A stretch of DNA of 64,000 bases from Trebonia sp963773105 (GTDB lineage Bacteria > Actinomycetota > Actinomycetes > Streptosporangiales > Streptosporangiaceae). The stretch spans positions 1,240,001 to 1,304,000 of the forward strand of contig CAVZAA010000003.1 in NCBI GenBank assembly GCA_963773105.1. The letters run 5' to 3'. The position numbers and the translations under genes were made by a program. The notes under the pieces were generated by a model. The model was not told where the DNA came from, did no database searches, and saw nothing but the letters and a program-made list of their open reading frames with translations. This document shows, piece by piece, positions 33,913-42,495 of the stretch; positions within the stretch are counted from its first letter, which is position 1; the number at the start of each line of letters is the position of its first letter.

Positions 33913-35298
33913 GTGTACTTTGCGCAGTACTACCTCGAGTGCCTGTCCCAGGCGTCCTACCTCATCGGCGACGAGAGCACCGGCCGGGCCGTGGTCGTCG
34001 ACCCCCGCCGCGACGTGTCCGAGTACCTCGCCGACGCGCGAGACCGCGGTTTCGCCATCGAAGCGGTGATCAACACGCACTTCCACGCCGATTTCGCCGC
34101 CGGGCACCTGGAGCTCGCGGCCGCGACCGGGGCCTGGATCGGCTACGGCCGGCGCGCGGCCGAGGTGGAGTACCCGATCAGGAGGCTCGACGACCGCGAG
34201 CGGATCAGCCTGGGCGACGTGACCCTCGAGATCCGCGAGACACCGGGCCACACGCCCGAGTCGGTCAGCATCCTCGTCTACGAGCACGCTGCGGACGCGG
34301 TTCCATACGGGGTGCTGACCGGCGACGCCCTGTTCATCGGCGACGTCGGGCGGCCCGACCTGCTGTCCTCACTCGGCCTGGAGGCCGACGAACTCGGCCG
34401 CATGCTCTACGACAGCGTGCAGCACACCCTGATGGCCCTGCCGGACGAGGTCCGGGTGTTCCCCGCGCACGGGGCAGGCTCGGCGTGCGGCAAGAACCTG
34501 TCCACCGAGCGGCAGTCCACCATCGGCGCGCAGCGGCAGACCAACTACGCCTGCGCCCCGATGGGCGAGGACGAGTTCGTGGCCCTCGTCACCGAGGGGC
34601 AGCCCCCGGCGCCGGGCTACTTCGCCTTCGACGCCGTTCTCAACCGCAGGCAGCATGACCTCCTTGACGTCGAGTCGAGCGCCAGGCCGCTTCCGATCGC
34701 GGCGTTCCTGGACCGCCGCGCCCGCGGCGCGGTCGTCGTCGACGCGCGCGACCCGCGTGAGTTCGCCGCCGCTCACCTGCGCGGCTCGCTCAACGTGCCC
34801 GCCGACGGCCGGTTCGCCGAACGCGCCGGGATGGTGACCGAGCCCGGCAGCGAGATTCTCGTGATCGCGCCGCCCGGCGGCGAGCAGGAGGTCATCACCC
34901 GGCTCGGCCGGATCGGCCTTGACACCGTGTCCGGGTACCTGAGCGAGCCCGAGGCCGCGTTCCTCGCCACCCCCGGCGAGGTAGACCAGGCCAGCCGCCT
35001 GACCGCCAGCGAGCTGCGCGAAGCACTCGCCCGCGATAACCCGCCGACCGTCCTCGACGTGCGCAACGCCAGCGAGCGCGCCGCCGGGGCCATCAACGGC
35101 TCCCTGCATATACCGCTCGCCGAACTGCCGGCGCGCCTGTCCGAGGTGCCGGCCGGCATTCCGGTCGTGGTGTACTGCGCGGCCGGCACCCGCTCGTCGA
35201 TCGCGGCCAGCCTGCTGCGCCGCTCCGGACATCGCGACGTCTCCGACCTGATCGGCGGCGAGGCAGCCTGGCGCCTGTCCCCAACTGCGGCTCAGTGA
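33913..35298 (+). CDS. CstB-like MBL-fold persulfide dioxygenase with two rhodanese domains
   Basis: 461 residues. Residues 1-245 are a metallo-beta-lactamase domain of the ETHE1/persulfide-dioxygenase type: THFHADFAAGH, PGHTPESV, GDALFIGDVGRPD, FPAHGAGSACG. Two rhodanese domains follow. The first (about 262-350) has no Cys at its active loop (VIAPPGGEQ) and is probably structural. The second (about 365-455) has VVYCAAGTRSS with the catalytic Cys. This is the CstB layout: persulfides are oxidised to sulfite and thiosulfate may be formed. GTG start at 33913. It belongs functionally with sqr and the CstR-like regulator. Confidence 0.85.
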   Translation: MYFAQYYLECLSQASYLIGDESTGRAVVVDPRRDVSEYLADARDRGFAIEAVINTHFHADFAAGHLELAAATGAWIGYGRRAAEVEYPIRRLDDRERISLGDVTLEIRETPGHTPESVSILVYEHAADAVPYGVLTGDALFIGDVGRPDLLSSLGLEADELGRMLYDSVQHTLMALPDEVRVFPAHGAGSACGKNLSTERQSTIGAQRQTNYACAPMGEDEFVALVTEGQPPAPGYFAFDAVLNRRQHDLLDVESSARPLPIAAFLDRRARGAVVVDARDPREFAAAHLRGSLNVPADGRFAERAGMVTEPGSEILVIAPPGGEQEVITRLGRIGLDTVSGYLSEPEAAFLATPGEVDQASRLTASELREALARDNPPTVLDVRNASERAAGAINGSLHIPLAELPARLSEVPAGIPVVVYCAAGTRSSIAASLLRRSGHRDVSDLIGGEAAWRLSPTAAQ

Positions 35299-35342
35299 GC
35301 CCTAGGCCAGCCGCGGCCTGTCGTTCGTCGGGACCATGGGGC

Positions 35343-36002
35343 TTACGAGGGTTTGACCGCGTGGATGCGCTCGACGGTGCCGGCGCTGAGCCGGTCCGTC
35401 TCCACGATCTGGAATCCGGCCGCCTTGACCAAGGGGAGCTGGCGGCGGGTGAAGTGCTCCCCGGCCGCGGGGATCGTGACGCGCTCCAGCAGCCACTGGG
35501 CGGCGTAGACCGGCGGCCAGGTGCGGCCGATGTGGTCGAGCAGCAGCAGGCGCCCGCCGGGGCGCAGAACGCGGAGCATCTCGCCGACCGCCGCGACCGG
35601 GCTGGGGATAGTGCACAGCGACAGCGCGCACACCACGGTGTCAAACGACGCATCGTCGAACGTCAGGTGCTGGGCATCGCCTTCGCGCAGGTCCACGTCG
35701 CGGCCGAGGCGCGCGGCGCGCTGCCTGGCGACCGACAGCATCGCAGGGCTGATCTCGACGCCGACAACAGGGACATCGGCCGGGTAGTAAAGCAGGTTGC
35801 GGCCGGTGCCGATGGCGACTTCGAGAACCCGTCCGCGAGCACGCTCGCCGAGCCATTCCCGGCCGCCGGAGAACCAGGTTCTCTCGAAGAATGCGATCTT
35901 CTTGTCATAGCCGGGCGCGGCTCTGTCCCAGACCCGCCTCTGCCGCGCCGCAGAAGTCCGGTCCGTTCCCGGATTCTCGGCCCTTGTCATGATGCTGATC
36001 AT
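35343..36002 (-). CDS. class I SAM-dependent methyltransferase
   Basis: 219 residues of the UbiE/Methyltransf_11 type: WDRAAPGYDKKIAF, motif I VLEVAIGTGRNLLYYP, VGVEISPAMLSVARQR, ALSLCTIPSPVAAVGEMLRVLRPGG. Substrate unknown. In the sulfur island it could methylate a thiol (sulfide methylation) or a quinone; neither can be shown from sequence. ATG 36002, or ATG 35990 as a shorter start. It converges with the MBL-rhodanese gene. Confidence 0.8.
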   Translation of the reverse strand: MISIMTRAENPGTDRTSAARQRRVWDRAAPGYDKKIAFFERTWFSGGREWLGERARGRVLEVAIGTGRNLLYYPADVPVVGVEISPAMLSVARQRAARLGRDVDLREGDAQHLTFDDASFDTVVCALSLCTIPSPVAAVGEMLRVLRPGGRLLLLDHIGRTWPPVYAAQWLLERVTIPAAGEHFTRRQLPLVKAAGFQIVETDRLSAGTVERIHAVKPS

Positions 36003-36214
36003 CCCATGTTCGCCAGCGGACCTTCAGCGGGCGGAGCTGAGGGAGAAACCACGGACCGTTCGGGCTAATGCCTTGGCTTCTTTTGAACGGACCGCGGTGA
36101 CCGCCTCACCGCCCGCTGGAACCCGAAGGGCCGCCGGACCCCTCTCCCAGGTGCGGTCAGGACCCTCGACTCCTTTGATCGCCCGGCGTCGTCAAGGGAG
36201 TGACCGGGGGGAAC

Positions 36215-36385
36215 TTAGCTGTGGCCGAAGAGCTTGCGAAGCCAGCCGCCGCTGGCGGCCGGGTCACTGGAGTGCCCCGGGCAGCGCCGGGAGGCCGGGA
36301 CGCCGGCCATCACCTGGTCGACGTGCTGGCCGCAGCCGGCCCACGTGGTCTTGCCGCATTTCCTGCAGGTGACTGCTCGGCACAT
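36215..36385 (-). CDS. small zinc-ribbon-like protein
   Basis: 56 residues, cysteine-rich. It begins MCRAVTCRKCGKTTWAGCG, with Cys2, Cys7, Cys10 and Cys18, and has Cys35 in RRCPGHS: a probable zinc site. Such MCRAVxCxxCGKTTWxGCG proteins recur widely in bacteria without a known role. ATG at 36385 with GGGGAG upstream, stop TAA at 36217-36215. Two CstR-type operators lie about 76-121 bp upstream, so it appears to be part of the persulfide regulon. Confidence 0.75.
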   Translation of the reverse strand: MCRAVTCRKCGKTTWAGCGQHVDQVMAGVPASRRCPGHSSDPAASGGWLRKLFGHS

Positions 36386-36460
36386 GATGCTTCTCCCCTG
36401 GTCGATCGCGGGCGCACCTGCGGACTCGCGGGTCTTCCTTGGCGGCGCCCAAAATGCAGA

Positions 36461-36506
36461 ATACCCTATGGGGTATTTCTGCTCACTTTAACACCCCACG
36501 GGGTAT
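36461..36506. promoter_or_regulatory. pair of CsoR/CstR-type operators
   Basis: ATACCCTATGGGGTAT at 36461-36476 (16-bp palindrome, one mismatched arm pair) and ACACCCCACGGGGTAT at 36491-36506, 30 bp apart. They match the G-tract palindromes bound by CsoR-family repressors and resemble the sites at 36947 and 37855. They lie upstream of the small zinc-ribbon gene on the minus strand. Confidence 0.8.
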
Positions 36507-36552
36507 CCAGGGAACAGGCGCTTCGATGGGGGTTTGCCATGCCGCCTGGCGA

Positions 36553-36939
36553 TCAGTGCCCGGTGAGGAAGATCTCCCGTACTTCCCGCGCGGCGTAATA
36601 GACCAGCACGTACCCGGCGGCGGGGTCGGCCCACCACCAGCCGGCCGCCGCGTTCAGCACCAGGCCGGCCAGCACCGCAGTGGCCAGGATGCCGTCGACG
36701 AGGGTCACGCGGCCTTCGGTGAGCAGCACCGGGTTGCCCAGCGCCCGCCCGGTCCGGGCCTTCCCGGCCGCAAGCGCGAACATCACCACCGCGGTCATCG
36801 CCGTCCACACGATCCCCACCAGGGAGTGACGGGGGTGGTACCCGGCTGCCAGCGCGACGGTCGACTGCGCCCGCCGGAGGGTCGTGAGGTACCCGCAGGC
36901 CAGGGCGTCGACCACGTGCAGGGAATGTGTCTCACCCAA
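36553..36939 (-). pseudogene. cation transporter (CDF-like) C-terminal remnant
   Basis: 128 residues resembling the second half of a cation-diffusion-facilitator-like protein: SLVGIVWTAMTAVVMFALAAGKARTGRALGNPVLLTEG, GLVLNAAAGWWWADPAAGYVLVYYAAREVREIF. The N-terminal helices with the metal-binding residues are missing. The only in-frame start is a TTG at 36939, 8 bp from a CstR-type operator. It is either a decayed gene or a promoter-swapped fragment. Confidence 0.6.
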
Positions 36940-36946
36940 GAGCGTT

Positions 36947-36962
36947 ATACCCAGGGGGGTAT
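36947..36962. promoter_or_regulatory. CsoR/CstR-type operator
   Basis: ATACCCAGGGGGGTAT, 31 bp upstream of the thioredoxin start and 8 bp from the divergent transporter remnant; the same palindrome class as the pair near 36480 and the site at 37855. Confidence 0.8.
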
Positions 36963-36992
36963 CTTAGGTATCAGCGAGCGGAAGGAGCGAAA

Positions 36993-37364
36993 ATGAGTAC
37001 CGTAGCAGTCACCGAGGAGACGTTCGAAGACACGGTCGCCGGGCCGGGGATCACGCTCGTCGACTGGTGGGCATCGTGGTGCGGCCCGTGCCGGATGTTC
37101 GCGCCGGTCTTCCAGGCCGCCAGCGAGAAGCACCCGGACATCACGTTCGGCAAGGTCGACACCGAGGACCAGAGCGCGCTGTCCGCCGCCGCCCAGATCA
37201 CCTCAATCCCGACCCTGATGGCGTTCCGGGACGGCGTCCTGGTGTTCTCCCAGCCCGGCGCGCTGCCCGCGGCATCGCTGGAGAAGGTCATCCAGGCGGT
37301 GCGGGAACTGGACATGGACGAGATCCGCGGCAAGATCGCCGCGCGGGAAGGGGCGGGCCGGTGA
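36993..37364 (+). CDS. thioredoxin
   Basis: 123 residues, thioredoxin fold with WCGPC at 29-33 in LVDWWASWCGPCRM and the cis-Pro in SIPTLMAFRDG. ATG at 36993 with GAAGGAG upstream. It is controlled by the CstR-type site at 36947-36962 and coupled to the DUF302 gene (GTGA overlap). Probable role: reducing persulfidated proteins or regenerating the sulfur-carrier enzymes. Confidence 0.93.
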   Translation: MSTVAVTEETFEDTVAGPGITLVDWWASWCGPCRMFAPVFQAASEKHPDITFGKVDTEDQSALSAAAQITSIPTLMAFRDGVLVFSQPGALPAASLEKVIQAVRELDMDEIRGKIAAREGAGR

Positions 37365-37765
37365 GCTACGGCACTAGCGTCACGGTCCGCACGCCGTTCG
37401 CGGAGACGGTCACCCGGGTCCGCGAGGTCCTCGCCGGGCAGGGATTCGGCGTGCTCACCGAGATCGACGTCACCGCCACCCTGCAGGCGAAACTTGGCGA
37501 GCAGATGGAGGACTACGTGATCCTCGGCGCCTGCAGCCCGCCGTTCGCGCACCAGGCACTCGGCGTCGACCGCAGCATCGGGCTGCTGCTGCCCTGCAAC
37601 GTCGTCGTCCGCGCCGCCGCGGGCGGCACGGCCGTGGAGGCGCTCGACCCGCAGGTCATGGTCACCCTGACCGGCCGACCGGAGCTGAAGCCGGTGGCCG
37701 ACGAGGTCGCGCGCAGGCTCGCGAGCGCCCTCGCCGAGCTCACATCGGGAGACGTCGCGCCCTGA
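37361..37765 (+). CDS. DUF302-domain protein
   Basis: 134 residues, one DUF302 domain (VRTPFAETVTRVREVLAGQGFGVLTEIDVTATL, YVILGACSPPFAHQALGVD, LLLPCNVVVR). These proteins often accompany thioredoxin, CsoR-family regulators and sulfur genes; their biochemical role is unclear. Two cysteines (GACSP, LPCNV) are typical of the family. GTG start overlapping the trx stop. Confidence 0.85.
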   Translation: MSYGTSVTVRTPFAETVTRVREVLAGQGFGVLTEIDVTATLQAKLGEQMEDYVILGACSPPFAHQALGVDRSIGLLLPCNVVVRAAAGGTAVEALDPQVMVTLTGRPELKPVADEVARRLASALAELTSGDVAP

Positions 37766-37854
37766 CCGCGCGGAACATCACCGTCACCGTCCCCGGCACG
37801 CCCTGGCGCGGGCAGACCTGCCGCCTGTCATCGGTCGGTCCGTCTCGGAAGGTG

Positions 37855-37870
37855 ATACCCCGGCGGGTAT
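37855..37870. promoter_or_regulatory. CsoR/CstR-type operator before cstR
   Basis: ATACCCCGGCGGGTAT, 70 bp upstream of the regulator gene itself: autoregulation. Same 16-bp palindrome class as three other sites within 1.4 kb. Confidence 0.82.
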
Positions 37871-37940
37871 AGTGAAGCGGTACGGAGAACGTGCGGCACC
37901 CGGACTCGCGCGCCGGGTGCGCGACCCCGAGGGAGCCGGC

Positions 37941-38204
37941 ATGGACGTGGACAGCGAGACGATGGCCAGCGTGCTCAGGCGGCTTAAGCGCGCGCAGGGC
38001 CAGATCGGCGGTGTCATCAAGATGATCGAGGACGGACGCGACTGCGCGGACGTGGTGACGCAGCTGGCCGCCGCGTCCCGGGCGCTCGACCGCGCCGGCT
38101 TTAAGATCATCGCGACCGGCTTGCAGCAGTGCGCTCTTAACAGTGACGAGGCGAGCGACGCCGACCGGGCGCAACTCGAGCGGCTGTTCCTGTCGCTCGC
38201 CTGA
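37941..38204 (+). CDS. cstR: CsoR-family repressor, CstR-like persulfide sensor
   Basis: 87 residues, all-helical CsoR fold (LRRLKRAQGQIGGVIKMIEDGRDCADVVTQL). It has Cys35 and Cys64 (GLQQCAL) in the CstR positions. The His of copper-sensing CsoR (in the H-x-x-x-C motif) is absent, as in CstR, which senses persulfides by di- or trisulfide bridging. ATG at 37941 after GGGAG. The operators and the neighbouring sqr and CstB-like genes support the persulfide role. Confidence 0.85.
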   Translation: MDVDSETMASVLRRLKRAQGQIGGVIKMIEDGRDCADVVTQLAAASRALDRAGFKIIATGLQQCALNSDEASDADRAQLERLFLSLA

Positions 38205-38227
38205 GACATGGGCACATGGGAGGAACA

Positions 38228-38835
38228 GTGGAAACCACGGAGCAGGCAGCCTGGGACGAGCGCTATTCCGGCCCCGACCTGGTCTGGGGGCCGGCCCGAA
38301 CCGTTTTGTCACCGAGGAAGTGACCCCACTGCCACCCGGGCGGGCGATCGACCTGGGAACCGGCGAGGGACGCAACGCGATCTGGCTCGCCGAGCGCGGC
38401 TGGCAGGTCACCGCGGTGGACTTCTCCGCCGTCGGCCTCGCCCGGGCAGCCCGGCTGGCCGCCGAGCGCGCGGTGAGCGTGGACTGGGTGCAGGCCGACC
38501 TGCAGGACTACCAGCCCGCGCCCGACAGCTGCGACCTCGTCCTCGTCGCCTACATTCACCTGCCGACCGACAGTCTCGCGCGTATCTTCCGCGCCGCCGC
38601 CGCGACGGTCGCGCCAGGCGGCACGCTGCTGGTGATCGGCCACGACCGCGACAACATCACCCGCGGGCACGGCGGCCCGCAAGACCCCGACCGGCTCTAC
38701 ACCCCCGCAGTGGTCGCCGCGGAACTGGACGGGCTGACCGTCCGGCGCGCGGAGCAGGTCACGCGGACCGTGACGACGCCCGAGGGCGAGCGGACCGCAA
38801 TCGACACCCTGGTCCGGGCCGAGCGCCCGGCATAG
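38228..38835 (+). pseudogene. SAM-dependent methyltransferase (TehB/tellurite-type), frameshifted
   Basis: Begins GTG at 38228 (VETTEQAAWDERYSGPDLVWG) and continues in the next frame as AGPNRFVTEEVTPLPPGRAIDLGTGEGRNAIWLAERGW...VDFSAVG, to the stop at 38835. The shift falls in a run of five G at 38286-38290; a sixth G restores one continuous frame of about 203 codons with normal family sequence. It is therefore probably one intact gene with a base-calling error, or a phase-variable or broken copy. It follows cstR by 23 bp, hence likely co-regulated. It could methylate a thiol or chalcogen. Confidence 0.75.
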
Positions 38836-39046
38836 CATCGCGCGAACGGGCGGTTCCGGGTGCCGGGGATAATCCCGCGCTCATAAACCGTCGTGGTCGG
38901 TCACCCCGCCCCACGAACCGTCCATAGCGCGCGAGGGTGGGCCGGGGGCGCCCAGTGGGTAGACCCATGAGATAACAGATGCGACACGAGCGATCACGGA
39001 GTGATGCTTTTAGGCGAGTGCATCGCGGCTGACGGGGGACACCAAC

Positions 39047-39649
39047 GTGGTGGGTCGTTATTCTCATCGGGCAGACGGTCTGCCAGTGCGCATGGTGCGG
39101 ATGTTCCTGCGCAGGAACGAGCTGCGCCGTTCCTCTGACCGGGTAGAGGCCGTGGTGCTGGCGGCCGTGCTGGCCGCGTTCGTCGCCGCCATCGTCGTGG
39201 CCGCGTTCCTCGCGGCCCACGTCTACCGCTCCGAGCAGGCGACGGCGGCGAGCCTCCGGCCGACGGCGGCGGTGCTGTCCTGGCCGGGCGCGATCACGGA
39301 AACACCAATCCTGCACGAGGCCACCGCGATGGCGACCTGGCGGCTGAGCGACGGGGCACCGCGCTCGGGCCCGCTGACCACCAACGACGCCCCCGGCATC
39401 TACGGCCAGCCGGCCGGGGCCTCGGTCCCGGTGTGGCTGGACCCGTCCGGCAACCCCGAGCCGCCACCGCAGGGGGCCGGGGGCATGGTCATCGGCGCGA
39501 CGATGGCGGCGGTGGCCCTCATCGCCGCCGCCGCCTTCGTGCTGGCGTTCGCCTACCGGCTGTGCCAGCGCGGTCTTGACCGGCGCCGGCTGGCCGACTG
39601 GAGCTCCGACTGGGCCGTCACCGGCCCGCAGTGGACCAGCCGCCAGTGA
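39047..39649 (+). CDS. Rv1733c-family membrane protein
   Basis: 200 residues. Two membrane helices (about 35-58 and 142-168) flank an extracytoplasmic domain with TAAVLSWPGAITETPILHEATAMATW and VPVWLDPSGNPEPPP. This is the layout of the mycobacterial Rv1733c family, found in dormancy regulons; function unknown. GTG start at 39047 with GGGGGA upstream. Confidence 0.8.
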   Translation: MVGRYSHRADGLPVRMVRMFLRRNELRRSSDRVEAVVLAAVLAAFVAAIVVAAFLAAHVYRSEQATAASLRPTAAVLSWPGAITETPILHEATAMATWRLSDGAPRSGPLTTNDAPGIYGQPAGASVPVWLDPSGNPEPPPQGAGGMVIGATMAAVALIAAAAFVLAFAYRLCQRGLDRRRLADWSSDWAVTGPQWTSRQ

Positions 39650-39696
39650 CGGCCCGTGGATATCTGACGGCTACCCCAGGGCGCCCGTCGGCCAGG

Positions 39697-40718
39697 TCAG
39701 GCGGGCGTGAGATACGGGAACCGGCCGGAGCGCATCGCTGCGGCCACCGACGGCCGCAGCCCGCCCGGCACGGCGGCGCCCACCACCAGGGACATCATCG
39801 CCTCGGGGGCGTTGTCGGCCAAGGTGCGGCCGTTGCGGACGGCGAAGCCGAAGGACGCGGGCGTGCCCACCACGTAGGGCAGGACGTCGGGCAGCAGCGT
39901 CCTGGCGACCGTCAGCCCGTACACGTCGGGCTCGGCCGACGTCCCGCTGCGGCCACGACGGCGGCGACTTGATTGGCCATGTGGTCGCCCTCGGCCGCCA
40001 AGTCCTCCGCCGGGTGGCGGGTGTTGGATGGGTCGGTGAACTGGGTGTCATCGGGCCAGAAGATGGGCCACATCATCGGGTGCCCCGCCCGGTTGACCTG
40101 ACGCCAGCCGCCCGCGTCGGTCGCGAGCTTGGTGGCGGCCCACACGCCGATCCGGGTGTCCGGCGCCAGGATCGCGTCGTCGTGCGGAATCTCGAGCACG
40201 ATGGTCCGGACGGTGCTGCCGGCGAAGCTGTTCTGTGCCTTGTCCGGGTGCCAGCCCGACAGGTCAAGGGCGGTGCCGTTCGCCACCGCGCCGTTGACGA
40301 TCGACAGCAGCGACAGGTCAATGTAGAACGAGTCCTTCACGTGCCCGGCCCAGAGGCGGACACCATCGCTGGCGGCGGTCTCGCCGGTCCGGCCCTCGAG
40401 CACCAGCTCGCCCACGCCGGCATCGCCGCGCGCCTGATCGCCGGTCAGGGCGTGCAAGGTCAGCGCCTGGCGGCCGTCGGCGTCCGGCTCGGCGAAGGCC
40501 ACCCGGTAGGTGAGGCTCTCGAACGCGGCGCCGTCCACGTGGACCTTGATCTCGTAGCGCGCCTCGGGGTGGAACCCCGGCTCGGTGTGCAGCCCGTTGA
40601 CGTCGGAGTTGATGTCGAGCACGAAGACCGTGCTGCCCTCGCCGGGAAAGACGTACAGGTCGTCGATGAGCAGCTGGCCCGTCTGACCTGCCAGCGGCGT
40701 GTCGAGGTGATGCGACAT
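39697..40718 (-). pseudogene. DUF4331-family protein, frameshifted
   Basis: Starts MSHHLDTPLAGQTGQ at 40718 and reads through the DUF4331 body (DLYVFPGEGSTVFVLDINSD, FAGSTVRTIVLEIPHD, GVWAATKL) to about 39945. The frame is then lost in a short C/G run (plus-strand CCC at 39943-39945). One extra base restores AEPDVYGLTVARTLLPDVLPY and a normal C-terminus ending FPYLTPA at 39697. Total about 340 codons, full family length. An intact gene with an indel error or a young pseudogene. The first codons follow AGAAGGG. Confidence 0.75.
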
Positions 40719-40809
40719 GCAATGGTCCCTTCTCTGTGGTGTTCCTGTGGATACCCTCCGTGCGCACCTCGACACGAAACGGTAACGGTCAGCGGTCGAG
40801 GGGGTGCTG

Positions 40810-41949
40810 ATGGCGGTTCCCATCTGGGCCCGCTCGGTCGCCGCGCTGATCGGCGCCCTGCTGGTGGTGGGCGTGTGGGCCAACGTGATCAAGACGCTGA
40901 TCGTGCCGCGCCCGACCCGTCGCGGCCTGGGCCTGCGGGTGACCCGGATGGTGAACCGGATCTTCCGCCTGGCCCTCAGCGGGACCGCCGACTATCTCGC
41001 GCGTGACCGGGTGCGCACCGGGCAGGCGGCCGCGATCCTGCTCGCCTCGCTGGTGGCGTGGCTGGGGGTCGCGCTCGTCGGGTACTCGCTGCTGATGTGG
41101 CCGCTGGTCACGGGCGGCATCGCGAGGGCATTCACCACCGCCGGGTCCTCGATGTTCACGCTCGGGTTCGCAGAGCCGGCAGGCGCCCCGCCCTCGGCGA
41201 TCGTGTTCGCCGCCGCGGTCACCGGGCTGGTCATCGTCACCTTGCAGATCGCCTACCTGCCGACGTTGTACGCTGCCTACAACCGCAGGGAGACCGAGGT
41301 CACGCTGCTCAACGCGCGGGCCGGGGCGCCCTCCTGGGGCCCCGAGCTGCTGGCCCGCACCTACTACGCGCTCGGCACCGGCGTATCGACCCTCGACACG
41401 CTGCCCGGGCTGTACGCGCAGTGGGAACGCTGGGCGGCGGACGTGACGGAAAGCCACACCACCTACATCCCGCTGGTGCGGTTCCGCTCGCCCCGGCCGC
41501 TGTCCTCGTGGGTGACCGCGCTGCTGGCGGTGCTGGACTCGGCCGCGCTGTACCTGGCGCTGTCACCGGGGGCCGCTCCCGCCGTGCCGGCCCGGCTGTG
41601 CCTGCGCAGCGGATTCGTCTGCTTCCGCGAAATCGCCGCCGCGATGGGCTTCGCGGTGCCCGCCGAGCCGGATCCCGAAGGCCAGATCACCCTGACCTAC
41701 CAGGAATTCCTAGACGCGGTGGAACGGCTGCGGCTGGTGGACTTCCCGATCGAGCGAGACCCGGGCGACGCCTGGCCCGACTTCGTCGGCTGGCGGCTCA
41801 CCTACGAGCAGGCGGCGTACGCGGTGGCGGCCGAGGTCGACGCCGTCCCGGCGCTGTGGTCCGGTCCGCGCCAGGGCGGCGACCCGCCCATCCCGCCGAC
41901 CCGGCCGCCGGTCGGCCACCCGCTCAGGGGTCCTGACCCGGGGGCCTAG
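40810..41949 (+). CDS. hypothetical membrane protein with channel-like N-terminal region
   Basis: 379 residues. Four hydrophobic segments lie in the first 160 residues, with a re-entrant-looking segment TTAGSSMFTLGFAEP between the second and third that resembles two-helix ion-channel pores. A long soluble C-terminal part follows. No family is assigned with certainty. ATG at 40810, GAGGGGG upstream. It diverges from the DUF4331 gene. Confidence 0.6.
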   Translation: MAVPIWARSVAALIGALLVVGVWANVIKTLIVPRPTRRGLGLRVTRMVNRIFRLALSGTADYLARDRVRTGQAAAILLASLVAWLGVALVGYSLLMWPLVTGGIARAFTTAGSSMFTLGFAEPAGAPPSAIVFAAAVTGLVIVTLQIAYLPTLYAAYNRRETEVTLLNARAGAPSWGPELLARTYYALGTGVSTLDTLPGLYAQWERWAADVTESHTTYIPLVRFRSPRPLSSWVTALLAVLDSAALYLALSPGAAPAVPARLCLRSGFVCFREIAAAMGFAVPAEPDPEGQITLTYQEFLDAVERLRLVDFPIERDPGDAWPDFVGWRLTYEQAAYAVAAEVDAVPALWSGPRQGGDPPIPPTRPPVGHPLRGPDPGA

Positions 41950-41970
41950 GCAGGAACGGCCACCTCGACG

Positions 41971-42324
41971 CTACTTTTTCTTCCCCCGCGCGAACAGGTC
42001 GCGCCAGTCCTCCTCCTCGATGTGCACGCCGTACTTGCCCGCCGCCGCCCGTATTCGCTGCCACGCCTGGTCCCGCTCCGCGTCGGTGACCCCTTCCACC
42101 TGGTCGAACCGCGCGATCGCGTTGCGCACGTGCGCCGCGTCGCTCAGGGGCTCCTTGCGCTCGGCGGGGAAGGCGAACTCCGCCTCGGGCAGCCGATCCT
42201 TCTCCGCGGTGCTCAGCCCCTCCGACTGGCGCGGGATGTTCTCGCCGTGAGCACGCTCGCTCTGGACCTCGCGAGCCTTCTCGATGTTGCGTCGTGCGGC
42301 CTCTTTTTGCTTCTCGGTTGACAT
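41971..42324 (-). CDS. DUF6582-like small charged protein
   Basis: 117 residues, highly charged and helical. Central signature LPEAEFAFPAERKEPLSDAAHVRNAIARFDQVEGV, with DAAHVRNAIARF typical of DUF6582-like proteins seen in phages and bacteria. It ends FARGKKK. ATG at 42324; the longer frame to 42432 adds an Arg-rich stretch. Function unknown. Confidence 0.7.
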   Translation of the reverse strand: MSTEKQKEAARRNIEKAREVQSERAHGENIPRQSEGLSTAEKDRLPEAEFAFPAERKEPLSDAAHVRNAIARFDQVEGVTDAERDQAWQRIRAAAGKYGVHIEEEDWRDLFARGKKK

Positions 42325-42495
42325 GGGCCGAGCCTCCAAAAACCAGATCGATGATTCCGAACGGTCGCGTGACTCCGTCTGACGGGCCCATTGCTGCCTG
42401 CCAGGCGGAGCACGCTTCCGTTCGATACCCATGATTTCCGCGCCGACGCCAGCCGTCAGCCGCGGGCAACCGGCACCATCGCCCTGCCTCGGGCC

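Noticed and set aside
36200..36598. 132-codon plus-strand frame over the CstR sites
   Set aside because: It runs through two operator palindromes and antisense to the zinc-ribbon gene; no similarity.
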